This document shows positions 26,998 through 35,314 of a stretch of 54,379 nucleotides of DNA, piece by piece (the stretch's first letter is position 1; each line of letters starts with the position of its first letter). The position numbers were made by a program, and so were the translations under genes. Source of the DNA: Planctomycetaceae bacterium (lineage in GTDB: Bacteria > Planctomycetota > Planctomycetia > Pirellulales > UBA1268); the NCBI GenBank assembly GCA_947459185.1, contig CANHCU010000009.1:1-54379 (forward strand). The letters are read 5' to 3'. Below the pieces are notes generated by a model. It did no database searches. It was not told the origin of the DNA and was given only the letters and a program-made list of their open reading frames with translations.

Positions 26998-27681
26998 ATG
27001 CTCGATGTGCTTGTGATCGCACCGCACCCCGATGATGCCGAACTCGGCATGGGGGGGACGATCGCGGTCATGCAACGGCAGGGCCTGAAGGTCGGCGTGC
27101 TCGATCTCACCGATGGCGAACCGACGCCGCGAGGATCGCTGGAGACGCGGGCCCGTGAGACGGCCGCCGCGACCGCGGCATTGGGTCTCCCCTGGCGAGA
27201 GAACCTCGGCCTGCCCAATCGGCGGCTGCGGGCAACGCTCGCCGCCCGCGGGTTGCTGGCAGGCGTGATCCGCCGCGTGCGTCCCCGCTGGCTCTTCGCT
27301 CCCTACTGGATCGACGCCCACCCCGATCACGTTGCCGCCACGAAACTGGTGGAAGCGGCGCGGTTCTGGGCCAAGCTCACCAAGTGCGACCTGCCAGGCG
27401 ACCCGTGGCATCCGGAGCGAATCTACTACTACTGGAGCGTGCACCTGAAACTCGTCCGGCAGCCTGCCTTCGTGGTGGACACCACCACGACCTGGGAGGT
27501 CAAGCGGGCCAGTCTCGACTGCTACGCCAGCCAGTTTGACCAGACCGCCCCCAAGCCCACGGTGCTCGACCGGGTCGAGGCGGCTTCTCGCTGGTGGGGT
27601 GCCACGATTGGCACGCCCCACGGCGAGCCGTTTTCGTCTCGGGAGCCGATCGCCCTCCGCGGCTTTGCAGACCTTTTTTAG
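26998..27681 (+). CDS. bshB1: PIG-L family zinc deacetylase, BshB1 type
   Basis: A 227-aa LmbE/PIG-L deacetylase. The zinc motif is APHPDDAELGMGG at residues 8-20 and the second is DAHPDHVAATKLV near residue 105. The overall pattern, with LDLTDGEPTPRGS, RENLGLPNRRL and YASQF, fits BshB1, which deacetylates GlcNAc-malate in bacillithiol synthesis. The substrate is inferred; related PIG-L enzymes act on other N-acetyl sugars. ATG 26998 has AGAGG eight bases upstream. No bshA or bshC is in the window. Confidence 0.82.
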   Translation: MLDVLVIAPHPDDAELGMGGTIAVMQRQGLKVGVLDLTDGEPTPRGSLETRARETAAATAALGLPWRENLGLPNRRLRATLAARGLLAGVIRRVRPRWLFAPYWIDAHPDHVAATKLVEAARFWAKLTKCDLPGDPWHPERIYYYWSVHLKLVRQPAFVVDTTTTWEVKRASLDCYASQFDQTAPKPTVLDRVEAASRWWGATIGTPHGEPFSSREPIALRGFADLF

Positions 27682-27870
27682 GGTGGCGTGCCCCCTCGAC
27701 AATGCCCGGTCGACGTACCCGCAAACACACTGGCGGGGGTTGAGGGGAGATGGCCGGATCACGGCGACCGGGCGGGTGCACGCAGGAAGGCTGAACGGGC
27801 CTGATATCACCTGCCGATACGACTGAAAGTGGGCCGTGGGTGCGGCCGCTTGGCCTGCAGGATGCGGCGC

Positions 27871-28104
27871 ATGGCTTCTCGCGACATCAACGTCATCGCA
27901 CTCGTCAAGGGAGGGGAACGCTATGTCTTCCTCTACGACGACGACAGCCGCGAGGAAACCCTGCGGACGCTCGCGAAGTATGCGTCGAATCCGGAGCTGA
28001 GTTTTTCCTGGTACGACGCGGCGATGCTGGGGCAGAAGGTTCGGGGGAGCACATCCCACAGCCGTCGCCACCGATTCGTGCCCCGAGCCGACCGTCCCGC
28101 CTGA
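27871..28104 (+). CDS. Small conserved protein (planctomycete-type), function unknown
   Basis: A 77-aa protein starting MASRDINVIALVKGGERYVF and continuing with LYDDDSREETLRTLAKYAS, ELSFSWYDAAMLGQKVR. It is soluble, mixed-charge and without Cys. The core resembles a small protein I recall from several planctomycete genomes. Start ATG 27871 is chosen over the in-frame ATG 27862 because an AGG lies about nine bases upstream. It is followed after 23 bp by xerC, so the two may be cotranscribed. No function can be assigned. Confidence 0.65.
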   Translation: MASRDINVIALVKGGERYVFLYDDDSREETLRTLAKYASNPELSFSWYDAAMLGQKVRGSTSHSRRHRFVPRADRPA

Positions 28105-28127
28105 GCCTATCCGCCTGAGGCTGTACG

Positions 28128-29057
28128 ATGGCAACGCACTCATCGGCAGCAGGCGATGGCTTCTCGGCGGCGATTGAGCGGTTCCTTCGGTTTCTCGCCG
28201 CGGAGCGTGGAGCGTCGCCGCTGACGCTGAAGAGCTATCGTGAGGACCTCCGGCAACTGGAGGAATTCCTCCGGTCGGCAGGGTGTCGTACCCCAGGAGA
28301 GGCGTCCAGTGTCATTCTGCGTCGATTCGCCTCGGGACTGCATGCCGCCGGCTATGCCGCCTCGAGTGTGGCCCGCAAACTGGCCAGCACCCGCAGCTTC
28401 TACGCCTTCGGCCAGCGGGAGGGCTGGGTGCCCGCCAATCCTGCCAAGCCACTGCGCAGCCCCAGGCGGTCGCGGAAGCTACCGAAGTTTTTGACGGGCG
28501 AGGAGATCGGTAGGCTGCTGGCAGCCCCCAAGCCTGCCCGCGCCGGTGGCCTGCGTGATCGGGCCATTCTCGAACTGATGTATTCGTCCGGCGTCCGCGT
28601 GCGCGAACTGGTGGGCCTCGACGATGCCGACCTGGATATCCGCGGAGGCACCATTCGCGTCCGCGGCAAGGGCCGCCGCGAACGGCTGGGGATGGTCGGC
28701 TCGCACGCACAGGCAGCCCTGCAGGCATGGCTCGCGGCCCGCCCAAGACCGGCGATCGCCCCGCCCCTTGGAGCACCGCGGCCGCTGTTCACCAACCGGT
28801 TCAGCGGCAGGCTTTCGGTTCGCGGGGTAGCCAGGCTCCTGGAGAAGCACCTAGCCGTGGCCGGGCTCTCTCGGCGGGCAAGCCCCCACACGCTGCGACA
28901 CAGTTTTGCCACCCACCTGCTCGACGCCGGCGCCGACATTCGCAGCGTGCAGGAACTGCTCGGCCACAAGAGCCTCGTGACCACGCAGATCTATACCCAC
29001 GTGACCACCACCCGGCTGCTCGACGCATTCGACAAGGCGCACCCGCGTGCCCGTTGA
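28128..29057 (+). CDS. xerC: Tyrosine recombinase, XerC/XerD family
   Basis: A 309-aa site-specific recombinase that resolves chromosome dimers at dif. The N-terminal SAM-like DNA-binding domain spans about 10-95, and the catalytic domain carries R157 (SGVRVRELVGL), K181 (VRGKGRRER), H254 and R257 (SPHTLRHSF), H280 (LLGHKSL) and the nucleophile Y289 (TQIYTHV). All six catalytic positions are intact and the length is right for Xer proteins. XerC and XerD cannot be told apart safely from one copy. There is no tRNA, integron or phage gene nearby, which argues for housekeeping rather than integrase function. Confidence 0.93.
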   Translation: MATHSSAAGDGFSAAIERFLRFLAAERGASPLTLKSYREDLRQLEEFLRSAGCRTPGEASSVILRRFASGLHAAGYAASSVARKLASTRSFYAFGQREGWVPANPAKPLRSPRRSRKLPKFLTGEEIGRLLAAPKPARAGGLRDRAILELMYSSGVRVRELVGLDDADLDIRGGTIRVRGKGRRERLGMVGSHAQAALQAWLAARPRPAIAPPLGAPRPLFTNRFSGRLSVRGVARLLEKHLAVAGLSRRASPHTLRHSFATHLLDAGADIRSVQELLGHKSLVTTQIYTHVTTTRLLDAFDKAHPRAR

Positions 29058-29096
29058 CGGCAGACCGCCGCGAAGGACGATACCGAAGGAGTTCGA

Positions 29097-29170
29097 CCCG
29101 TGGCCACGAGTTTTGAACTTGTGGAATCCGCGGAGGGGACACGGACAAGTTGAAAACTTGCCGCCACGGG
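29097..29170. terminator. Nested inverted repeat between convergent genes
   Basis: CCCGTGGC (29097-29104) pairs with GCCACGGG (29163-29170). Inside, each arm is itself a small hairpin: CACGAGTT-TTG-AACTTGTG (29105-29123) and CAAGTT-GAA-AACTTG (29146-29160), which are also near-complementary to each other. It sits between the stops of xerC and the response regulator, so a bidirectional terminator is likely, though it has no T-run and could instead be a small palindromic repeat. Confidence 0.5.
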
Positions 29171-29187
29171 GGACGCCTGTTCGCGTC

Positions 29188-29820
29188 CTACACGAGGCCG
29201 CGACGGACGGCCCAGACGGCCGCCTGCGTGCGGTCGCCGACGGCGATCTTCCGCAGGATGTTTTGCACGTGTTCCTTGACCGTCTCCACGCTGATCGTCA
29301 GCGACTGAGCAATCTCCTTATTGGAGAGCCCCAGAGCCATGTGCCGCAGCACCTGCGTTTCCCGCTGCGTGAGCGGAATGTCCGGATCGGGCGTCGCGAC
29401 GCGATTGGCCATCGTGGTGGCCACCCGGCGAAGCTCCCCGGCCTTCATCGGAAGCTGGCCTGCAGCCGCCCCAGTGATCGAGTGAATGAGTTCAGCGCGG
29501 GTGCAACCCTTGAGCATGTAGTCATGGGCACCGGCCGCCACGGCGCGGGCGACATAGGTCGGGTTGTCGAACGTGGAGAGCATCACCACGCGGACGGCGG
29601 GCATGTCGGCACGAATCCGTTCGAGTGCCTCGAGGCCGTCTTTGCCGGACATGCGGATGTCGAGCAGCACGACGTCGGGCTTCAGCTTGCGGGTGAGTTT
29701 GATGGCCTCCTCACCGCTGGTGGCTTCACCGACAATCTTCACCTCCGAACCCGCGAGCAGGCTCACGAGGCCTCGTCGCACCACCTCATGATCGTCGGCA
29801 ATGACTAATTTGATTGACAT
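29188..29820 (-). CDS. NarL/FixJ-family response regulator
   Basis: A 210-aa DNA-binding response regulator. The receiver has the acidic pair in IADDHEVVRRGL, phospho-acceptor D54 (VVLLDIRMSGKDG), a Thr/Ser in MLSTFDN and Lys in YMLKGCT. A LuxR-type helix-turn-helix follows at about 145-208 (LTQRETQVLRHMALGLSNKE, then VETVKEHVQNILRKI). No cognate histidine kinase is adjacent, so it is an orphan here. ATG 29820 (MSIKLVIADD) was preferred over an upstream start because it begins the receiver; an AAAGG lies 12 bases upstream. The 243-bp region between it and hemC is relatively AT-rich next to the start. Confidence 0.92.
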   Translation of the reverse strand: MSIKLVIADDHEVVRRGLVSLLAGSEVKIVGEATSGEEAIKLTRKLKPDVVLLDIRMSGKDGLEALERIRADMPAVRVVMLSTFDNPTYVARAVAAGAHDYMLKGCTRAELIHSITGAAAGQLPMKAGELRRVATTMANRVATPDPDIPLTQRETQVLRHMALGLSNKEIAQSLTISVETVKEHVQNILRKIAVGDRTQAAVWAVRRGLV

Positions 29821-30063
29821 GGACGTTTCAAACCTTTCCGCGGTATTCGCGGGAGTGACTCTTCGCAATCGTCTGGTCAGCAGCAGCGCCCCGACCGCCC
29901 CACGGCAACTTCAGTCAATCGTAACAAATCAACTTTTTTGAAACAACTGCCTGAGCCTGACGAATCTCCGTCGCGCCTCGCTTCGAAGGGTCGCTTACTC
30001 TGACGAAATCGGGCCAATCGGCCAACCCTCCACTTTGGTGGCAGTCCCTCCTTTCCGGAGGAA

Positions 30064-31089
30064 TCAGCCACGCGGCGTCTGCGGCCGCATGCGAGCCAGC
30101 ATCGATTCAGCTCCAAGGGCCAAAAGCATGCCGGCCAACTGCTTCCCCAGCGACTCCGGCACGTCGGACAATACCCGCGGACCATCTTTGGCAATGGTCG
30201 TGTTGGCAACGGCCGCGTTGGCAACATGCGATCGAGCCGTGGCCACGATCCTCGTCACGCGGTCGTCCACGTCCTCCAGGACACAGCCACCCAACTCGAG
30301 TTGGCCGTCGTTCGCCAGATGCCCCCAGGCTCCGATGGGGGCCAGACACCCCCCGGCAAGGGCCGCCAGGCAGCTCCGTTCCGCCCGCACGGCCTGGTGC
30401 GCGGCGGAATCGTCGAGCGGATCGACCGCCAGATGCAGCCGACGATCGTCGGCGCGGATCTGGATGCCAAGAGCTCCCTGTGAGACCGCCGGCCAGAAGG
30501 CGTCGGGCCGGAGCACGTGCGTGATCCGGCCGCCCAAGCCAAGCCGCTCGAGCCCCGCACCGGCCAGAATCAGACAGTCGTACTCACCGGCATCGAGTCG
30601 GCGCAGCCGCGTGTCAACATTGCCACGGATGGGACGGACGACCAGATCGCTGCGAAGCCTTTTCACCTGAGCGACCCGCCGCACGCTGGAGGTTCCGACC
30701 ACGGCGCCGGAGGGCAGCGATTCAAGCGTGCAAGGCTCTCGAGCGACGAGCACGTCGAACGGCATGGCACGCACGGGCACGCAGGCCACCGTCAGGCCGG
30801 GAGTCTCCTCCGTGGGCAGATCTTTCAGGCTGTGCACGGCAGCGTCGATCCGCCCTTCCAGCAGGGCCCGTTCCAGTTCGCGAACGAAAACCCCATCCCC
30901 GCCGATGGCCGCGATCGGCACGTCGTCGCGGCGATCCCCCTGCGTGGAGATCGTGACGATCTCCACGGCGTGGCCGTGGCTGCGAAGCTGCTCGACGACC
31001 CAGCCTGTCTGCGTGCGAGCCAGCAGGCTGGCCCGAGTGCCGACCCGAATCGGCGCATCGTGCCCGGCGTTTTCTGAATGCGTAGGCAT
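30064..31089 (-). CDS. hemC: Hydroxymethylbilane synthase (porphobilinogen deaminase)
   Basis: Polymerises four porphobilinogens into hydroxymethylbilane in tetrapyrrole synthesis. The 341-aa protein has the family start IRVGTRASLLARTQTGWV, HSLKDLPTEETPGL with the catalytic region, SSVRRVAQVKRLR and RGNVDTRLRRLDAGEYD, and the dipyrromethane-cofactor cysteine C248 in LAGGCLAPIG. The start is uncertain: ATG 31089 is used, but a TTG at 31128 closer to an AGGAG-containing leader is possible. It is separated from hemH, also in this window, by about 19 kb. Immediately upstream are the tandem palindromic repeats. Confidence 0.93.
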   Translation of the reverse strand: MPTHSENAGHDAPIRVGTRASLLARTQTGWVVEQLRSHGHAVEIVTISTQGDRRDDVPIAAIGGDGVFVRELERALLEGRIDAAVHSLKDLPTEETPGLTVACVPVRAMPFDVLVAREPCTLESLPSGAVVGTSSVRRVAQVKRLRSDLVVRPIRGNVDTRLRRLDAGEYDCLILAGAGLERLGLGGRITHVLRPDAFWPAVSQGALGIQIRADDRRLHLAVDPLDDSAAHQAVRAERSCLAALAGGCLAPIGAWGHLANDGQLELGGCVLEDVDDRVTRIVATARSHVANAAVANTTIAKDGPRVLSDVPESLGKQLAGMLLALGAESMLARMRPQTPRG

Positions 31090-31129
31090 GCCTGCGTGTG
31101 TCTCCTGACTGCCGCGATCAACGCTCAAC

Positions 31130-31524
31130 GGAGTCCCTGGATTCCGGAGCGAGCGTTTGAGCGCCTCCGAGCCAATCGGCCTCCACGCCCATTGGCCTCT
31201 CCGAGGAGCCGCTCTGCGAGCGATGGTATCCAGGGACTCCGAATACGGCCCCGAGTCTACCCGACTTGGGAGGAGTTCCTGGATACCGGAGCGAGCGTTT
31301 GAGCGCCTCCGAGCTAATCGGCCTCCACGCCCATCGGCCTCACCGAGGAGCCGCTCTGCGAGCGATGGTATCCAGGAACTCCGAATACGGCCCCGAGCCT
31401 ACCCGACTTGGGAGGAGTTCCTGGATACCGGAGCGAGCGTTTGAGCGCCTCCGAGCCAACCGGCCTCCACGCCCATCGGCCTCACCGAGGAGCCGCTCTG
31501 CGAGCGATGGTATCCAGGAACTCC
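31130..31524. repeat. Three tandem 142-bp units, each with a 111-bp palindromic hairpin
   Basis: Palindromic units lie at 31130-31240, 31272-31382 and 31414-31524, spaced by a nearly constant 31-bp linker (gaatacggccccgag...). Copies 2 and 3 are almost identical; copy 1 has paired changes. Each folds as an outer stem (GGAGTTCCTGGATACC with its exact complement at the far end), an internal loop with GCGAGCG on both sides, an inner stem (GAGCGCCTCC against GGAGCCGCTC) and a loop. Short open frames run through the array but shift phase from unit to unit (142 is not a multiple of 3), so they are not genes. The array lies between hemC and comF. Confidence 0.9.
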
Positions 31525-31548
31525 GGCGCTCACCGAGTCCACAGGCCG

Positions 31549-32370
31549 CTAGGCGTCGTCGGCGACAGTCCTGTCGGCCTTGGCCACCACCGCCACATCG
31601 ACGGTCGCTGCGCCGGCGTCCAGCAATGCCCGGCAGCAGGCCGACAGGGTGGCGCCCGTCGTCATCACGTCGTCCACAAGCAGAATCCGCTCGCCGCCGA
31701 GCCGGAGGCGACCACGAAAGGCCCCCTGCACGTTGAGCGGCCGGTCGGCGATCGGCAGTTCGTTCTGCATTCGCGTGGCCCTGTGCCGCCTCAGCGCCCG
31801 GCTGTGGGGCAGCCCGAGGAGGCTGGCGATCCGCCGCGACAGTTCATCGGCGGCGCTCGTACCACGGATCGACCGCCGCAGCCAGTGCATGGGGACGGGG
31901 ACAACGCGACCGACCCCCCAGGAAACCAGCTGCTCGCCGTGTTTGCGGACGATCAGCGAGGCCAACGCAGCCGCCACGTCGTCACCGGCCGGACGCTTGG
32001 CCCGCAGGACCGCCTCGCGCAGGCTGCCGGCATACGACGACAAGACCGCGATCTGGCGCCAGCCGTGGGGGCGGCGCGGACAGAATCGACAGCCGTCGGC
32101 CGCCCCGCCGGCCTCGCCACACCGCAGACATCGGCCGCTGTCGGCGGACAGCTCCCTCGTGCACATGCCGCAGACCGTGGCGGTCCAATCTGATGCCCAC
32201 GATGACGCCCATGATGACGCCAAGAACGGCGGACCGGCCGCCGGCACCGCTCCCTGGTCCGTGGCTGCTGTCTCCCTCCGGCAGATGGGGCATCGCGGCG
32301 GATAGAGAAGATCGAGACCGCGGCCTGCCCAGCGGCTGGCCTGTGCCTGCAGCATGCGAGCCCATTCCAT
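31549..32370 (-). CDS. comF: ComF family phosphoribosyltransferase-like protein
   Basis: A 273-aa ComF-type protein, linked to DNA uptake or to nucleotide salvage of incoming DNA in other bacteria. The N-terminus has a zinc-ribbon Cys set (LLYPPRCPICRR, VCGMCTREL, RCLRCGEAGG, CRFCPRR); the C-terminus has the PRPP-binding loop ILLVDDVMTTGATLSACC of type I phosphoribosyltransferases. The middle has VVPVPMHWLRRSIRGTSAADEL, the family signature. A short tandem repeat of about 12 bp (SSWASSWASDW) interrupts the two Cys pairs. No other competence gene is in the window. It is divergent from the LptF/G gene by about 230 bp. Confidence 0.9.
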   Translation of the reverse strand: MEWARMLQAQASRWAGRGLDLLYPPRCPICRRETAATDQGAVPAAGPPFLASSWASSWASDWTATVCGMCTRELSADSGRCLRCGEAGGAADGCRFCPRRPHGWRQIAVLSSYAGSLREAVLRAKRPAGDDVAAALASLIVRKHGEQLVSWGVGRVVPVPMHWLRRSIRGTSAADELSRRIASLLGLPHSRALRRHRATRMQNELPIADRPLNVQGAFRGRLRLGGERILLVDDVMTTGATLSACCRALLDAGAATVDVAVVAKADRTVADDA

Positions 32371-32604
32371 CGACGTCTCTTTCCTGCTGCGAATCAGCGG
32401 CGGCTGGCCATTCCTACAACACGGGCTTCAGGCTGTTTCAGGGCTCCGTCGCGGCGTTTTTTGCCGCCAGAGTCCAGATTGACGCTCCCAGCCTGCCGGC
32501 GTACCCTCCGCCGCCCCGCTGGGCCCCGGCCGCCGCTGGCCGGAAACGCCCGCATCCTGCCATCAGCTCAATCGTCCGCCGCGGCCGCAATCCGTCAAGC
32601 GTTC

Positions 32605-33735
32605 ATGCTCATCGACCGCTACATCACCCGGGCGCAGTTGCATGCGTTCATGATCGTATTCGTGAGCCTCGCGGGGCTCACGTTCGTGGTCGATGCGTTC
32701 ACGAACATCGAGGAATTCATCGCCCACGCCCCGGAGGCGGGCGGCTTGGCACGGGTGCTCGGGGCCTACTACGGCTACCGGCTGATCTCTTTTTTCGACG
32801 CCACCAGCCCGGTGATTTCGCTGGCCAGCGCCATGTTTGCGCTGTCGTGGCTGGAGCGGCACAACGAACTCACAGCCTTGCTGGCGGCCGGCGTGACCCG
32901 CTGGCGGATCGCCCGTTCGACGCTGGTCTTCGCCGCCGTTGTAAGCCTGCTGGCCATGGCGAACCGGGAACTCGTGCTGCCGCAGATCCGCCACAACCTC
33001 TCCCGCAACGCTCAGGACCTCCGCGGCGACGCCGCCCACCCCTTCGAAGCTCGCTACGACCACGAGACGGAGATTCTGTTCCGCGGCCGCACCGCCCAGT
33101 CGGCGACCTGCCGGATCGACAAGCCCAGCCTGCTGATGCCCCCCTCACTCTCCGAGTATGGCCCGCAGATCGACGCGGCCGAGGCCTACTGGAAGCCCGC
33201 TGACGCCACCCATCCGGCGGGCTATCTGCTGTGTCAGGTCCGCGAACCCGCCGACATCGATCGGCTTGCACCGTTGGAAAGCGGCGGGCAGACGGTGGTG
33301 TTCACACGGTCTGCCGCAGACTGGCTCTCCCCGGGGCAGTGCTTCGTAACGAGCGCAGTGACCTTCGAACAACTGATCGGGTCGGCCAACTGGAGCCAGT
33401 ATTCTTCGACCATCGAACTCATCCGGGCGGTCGCCAATCCGAGCCTGGGTGTCGGCGCGGAGATTCCATTGCGGGTTCACGCGAGGCTCGTTGCGCCGCT
33501 GCTCGACATGTCGCTGGCGCTTCTCGGCATCCCGCTGGTAGTCGGCCCCAATCGCCGGGGCATCTTCGTCGCCGTCGGCATGTGCGTGCTGTCGGCGGTG
33601 GTCTTCTTCCTCGTGATCTTCGGCTGGCATGCGCTGGCCGCGGCCTACGTTGTCAGCCCGTCGATCGGCGCCTGGGCACCGCTCCTCATCCTGGCGCCGC
33701 TGGCCTCCTGGGCCGCCCAGCCGATGTGGCAATAA
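32605..33735 (+). CDS. LptF/LptG family permease
   Basis: A 376-aa inner-membrane protein of the YjgP/YjgQ family, which with LptB extracts lipopolysaccharide from the inner membrane. It starts MLIDRYITRAQLHAFMIVF, the usual family opening, with a first helix, then two more (ISLASAMFALSWLERHNELT, ARSTLVFAAVVSLLAMANRE), a large periplasmic domain of about 150 residues, and three C-terminal helices (LLDMSLALLGIPLVVGPN, VCVLSAVVFFLVIFGWHAL). ATG 32605 was selected because it begins the conserved region; upstream in-frame sequence is Arg/Pro-rich. LptF and LptG cannot be told apart here. It agrees with the presence of lpxA in this genome. Confidence 0.88.
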   Translation: MLIDRYITRAQLHAFMIVFVSLAGLTFVVDAFTNIEEFIAHAPEAGGLARVLGAYYGYRLISFFDATSPVISLASAMFALSWLERHNELTALLAAGVTRWRIARSTLVFAAVVSLLAMANRELVLPQIRHNLSRNAQDLRGDAAHPFEARYDHETEILFRGRTAQSATCRIDKPSLLMPPSLSEYGPQIDAAEAYWKPADATHPAGYLLCQVREPADIDRLAPLESGGQTVVFTRSAADWLSPGQCFVTSAVTFEQLIGSANWSQYSSTIELIRAVANPSLGVGAEIPLRVHARLVAPLLDMSLALLGIPLVVGPNRRGIFVAVGMCVLSAVVFFLVIFGWHALAAAYVVSPSIGAWAPLLILAPLASWAAQPMWQ

Positions 33736-33753
33736 GTGCAGCCCTCCTCCGGC

Positions 33754-34524
33754 TCACTTCGCCGCCGCGGGAGCCGGTGCGGCAGCCCCCGCCGGGGCGG
33801 CCGCGGCCGGCACGACGGCCGCATCAGCCGGTTCAGCAGTCGCCCTGAGCTCAACGGTGCGGGCCACGAGCCTAGCCAATTCTTCCAACTGCACGGTCGC
33901 GGCCCGCTCCTGGGCCACCCGCCAGACCAGCACGCCTGAGACCTTGGTGCCGGGATCGGACGCGACCCAAATCTGAGTTTCACCCTCAGTGTTGTTTGAT
34001 TCCGGGATTCCATTGTTGACTCGATCGAAGGGCTGCGGCCCGACCAGTTTCAACACCGACCACGTCGACGGTCCGCCGGCAGTCGGCTGGACGTCCACCA
34101 CGGTCCAACCCGCCTTGGCAAAAGCGGCCTCTTTATGAACCTGATTCAGGACCGTCTTTTTGATCTCCTCCAGACCGCTCTCGTTGTCGGTCAACACTCC
34201 CACGGAAAGCTCGGCCGGCGACGCAGCGGCGACGTCTTTGGGTGATTCGGATACGGTTATGACAAACACGGGAAATTCCTTGAGGAACGGTGGCTTCGAT
34301 ACTTTCTTGTCCCCGGCGGCATCCTCGCTCGTGAAGAGTTTGGGCACGCGGAGCAGCAGCCGATCGCCAGCCAAGGACTTCGGTTCTTGATGCAGTCGCT
34401 GAAAGTCGCCCGCTTCCCGGTAGCGTTCCAGGCTGGCGCGGAAATCTTCGTTGTAGCTGCCGGACAGGCAGCCGGAGGCGGCGAGCAATCCGATGGCGGC
34501 AATTTGAACGCAGCGACGCATCAT
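33754..34524 (-). CDS. Predicted lipoprotein, function unknown
   Basis: A 256-aa protein with a lipoprotein signal peptide: MMRRCVQIAAIGLLAASGC, where LAASGC is the lipobox and Cys19 the expected lipidation site. The body has a mixed alpha/beta look (TWSVLKLVGPQPFDRV, ETQIWVASDPGTKVSGVLVW) and ends in an Ala/Pro-rich tail (PAAAAPAGAAAPAPAAAK). The ATG at 34524 is preceded by AGGTGG five bases upstream. No domain is recognised. It is convergent with the LptF/G gene (stops 18 bp apart) and divergent from fliW across a 289-bp gap that is somewhat less GC-rich. Confidence 0.75.
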   Translation of the reverse strand: MMRRCVQIAAIGLLAASGCLSGSYNEDFRASLERYREAGDFQRLHQEPKSLAGDRLLLRVPKLFTSEDAAGDKKVSKPPFLKEFPVFVITVSESPKDVAAASPAELSVGVLTDNESGLEEIKKTVLNQVHKEAAFAKAGWTVVDVQPTAGGPSTWSVLKLVGPQPFDRVNNGIPESNNTEGETQIWVASDPGTKVSGVLVWRVAQERAATVQLEELARLVARTVELRATAEPADAAVVPAAAAPAGAAAPAPAAAK

Positions 34525-34813
34525 GTTCTCCACCTCGATGGAAGAATCGGGAGCCGGACGTGCACCGTCCTGAAGAATGATTGTGACAGATTTACCACAT
34601 TCGCAACCCGTCCCTCCCAGACCAGCACGGCAACGCAGACAGCACCAACCCCTTTGCCGGCAATGCCTTCCGTATCCTTCTTTTTTATCCAAGCCTATTT
34701 TTTCAACCTCAACCGCCCTGACTGCCGATCTCTTTGGTGCGAGCAGGAGTCGGAAGGCCAAGTGGCCACCGACACTGGTTCGATGCGTTCGAGGCGAAGG
34801 AGTGCCATCACCC

Positions 34814-35254
34814 ATGCGGATCACCACCAACAGATTTGGACGGATCGACGTCGATCCGGCAGACATCCTCCACTTCCCCAGCGGATTGCCGGGGCTCGAG
34901 GGCTGCCGCGACTGGGCGCTGCTCGCCGACTCCGACAACGACGCCCTGGGATGGCTGCAGAGCACGACCCGCGGCGATGTCGCTCTGGCGGTCGTCAGCC
35001 CACGCCGGTTTGTCCCCGACTATCAGGTACGGATTCCCCGTAGCGAACTCACCCCCCTGGCGTTGGCCGACATGCGGCAGGCCCAGGTCGTGGTCGTCGT
35101 CGGAAAAACCGACACGGGCCTCACTCTCAATCTAAAAGCACCGATCGTCATCAACCTCGAAGCCCGCACGGGCCGGCAGGTCGTTGCCAGCGGCGAGCTT
35201 TCCATGCAATACGAAATTGTCACCCAACGCCCGTCACTCAAAAAGAGTGCATAA
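34814..35254 (+). CDS. fliW: Flagellar assembly factor FliW
   Basis: A 146-aa protein that binds CsrA and flagellin and so ties flagellin supply to translation. It has the FliW opening ITTNRFGRIDVDPADILHFP followed by SGLPGLEGCRDWALL, and the later conserved LNLKAPIVINLEARTGRQV. Length is typical. ATG 34814 has AAGGAG about 11 bases upstream. It is followed after 60 bp by csrA, the usual fliW-csrA pair of flagellated bacteria, so they are likely cotranscribed. No flagellar structural gene is in the window. Confidence 0.93.
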   Translation: MRITTNRFGRIDVDPADILHFPSGLPGLEGCRDWALLADSDNDALGWLQSTTRGDVALAVVSPRRFVPDYQVRIPRSELTPLALADMRQAQVVVVVGKTDTGLTLNLKAPIVINLEARTGRQVVASGELSMQYEIVTQRPSLKKSA

Positions 35255-35314
35255 TCTTTCTAGCAACCGACGCAGGATCGTCGGCGATACGAAAGGATCA
35301 GGAAGGAACCAGCG

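Noticed and set aside
28128-29057. Phage or genomic-island integrase
   Set aside because: The recombinase has Xer length and no adjacent tRNA, direct repeats or phage genes; housekeeping XerC/D is the simpler reading.
31130-31524. CRISPR array
   Set aside because: Units are 111-bp palindromes with nearly identical 31-bp spacers, there are only three, and no cas gene is nearby. Spacers in CRISPR arrays are unique.
31078-31736. Three short open frames through the tandem repeats
   Set aside because: They repeat the same peptide in shifting phases because the 142-bp unit is not a multiple of three, and they have no ribosome sites; they reflect the repeat, not genes.
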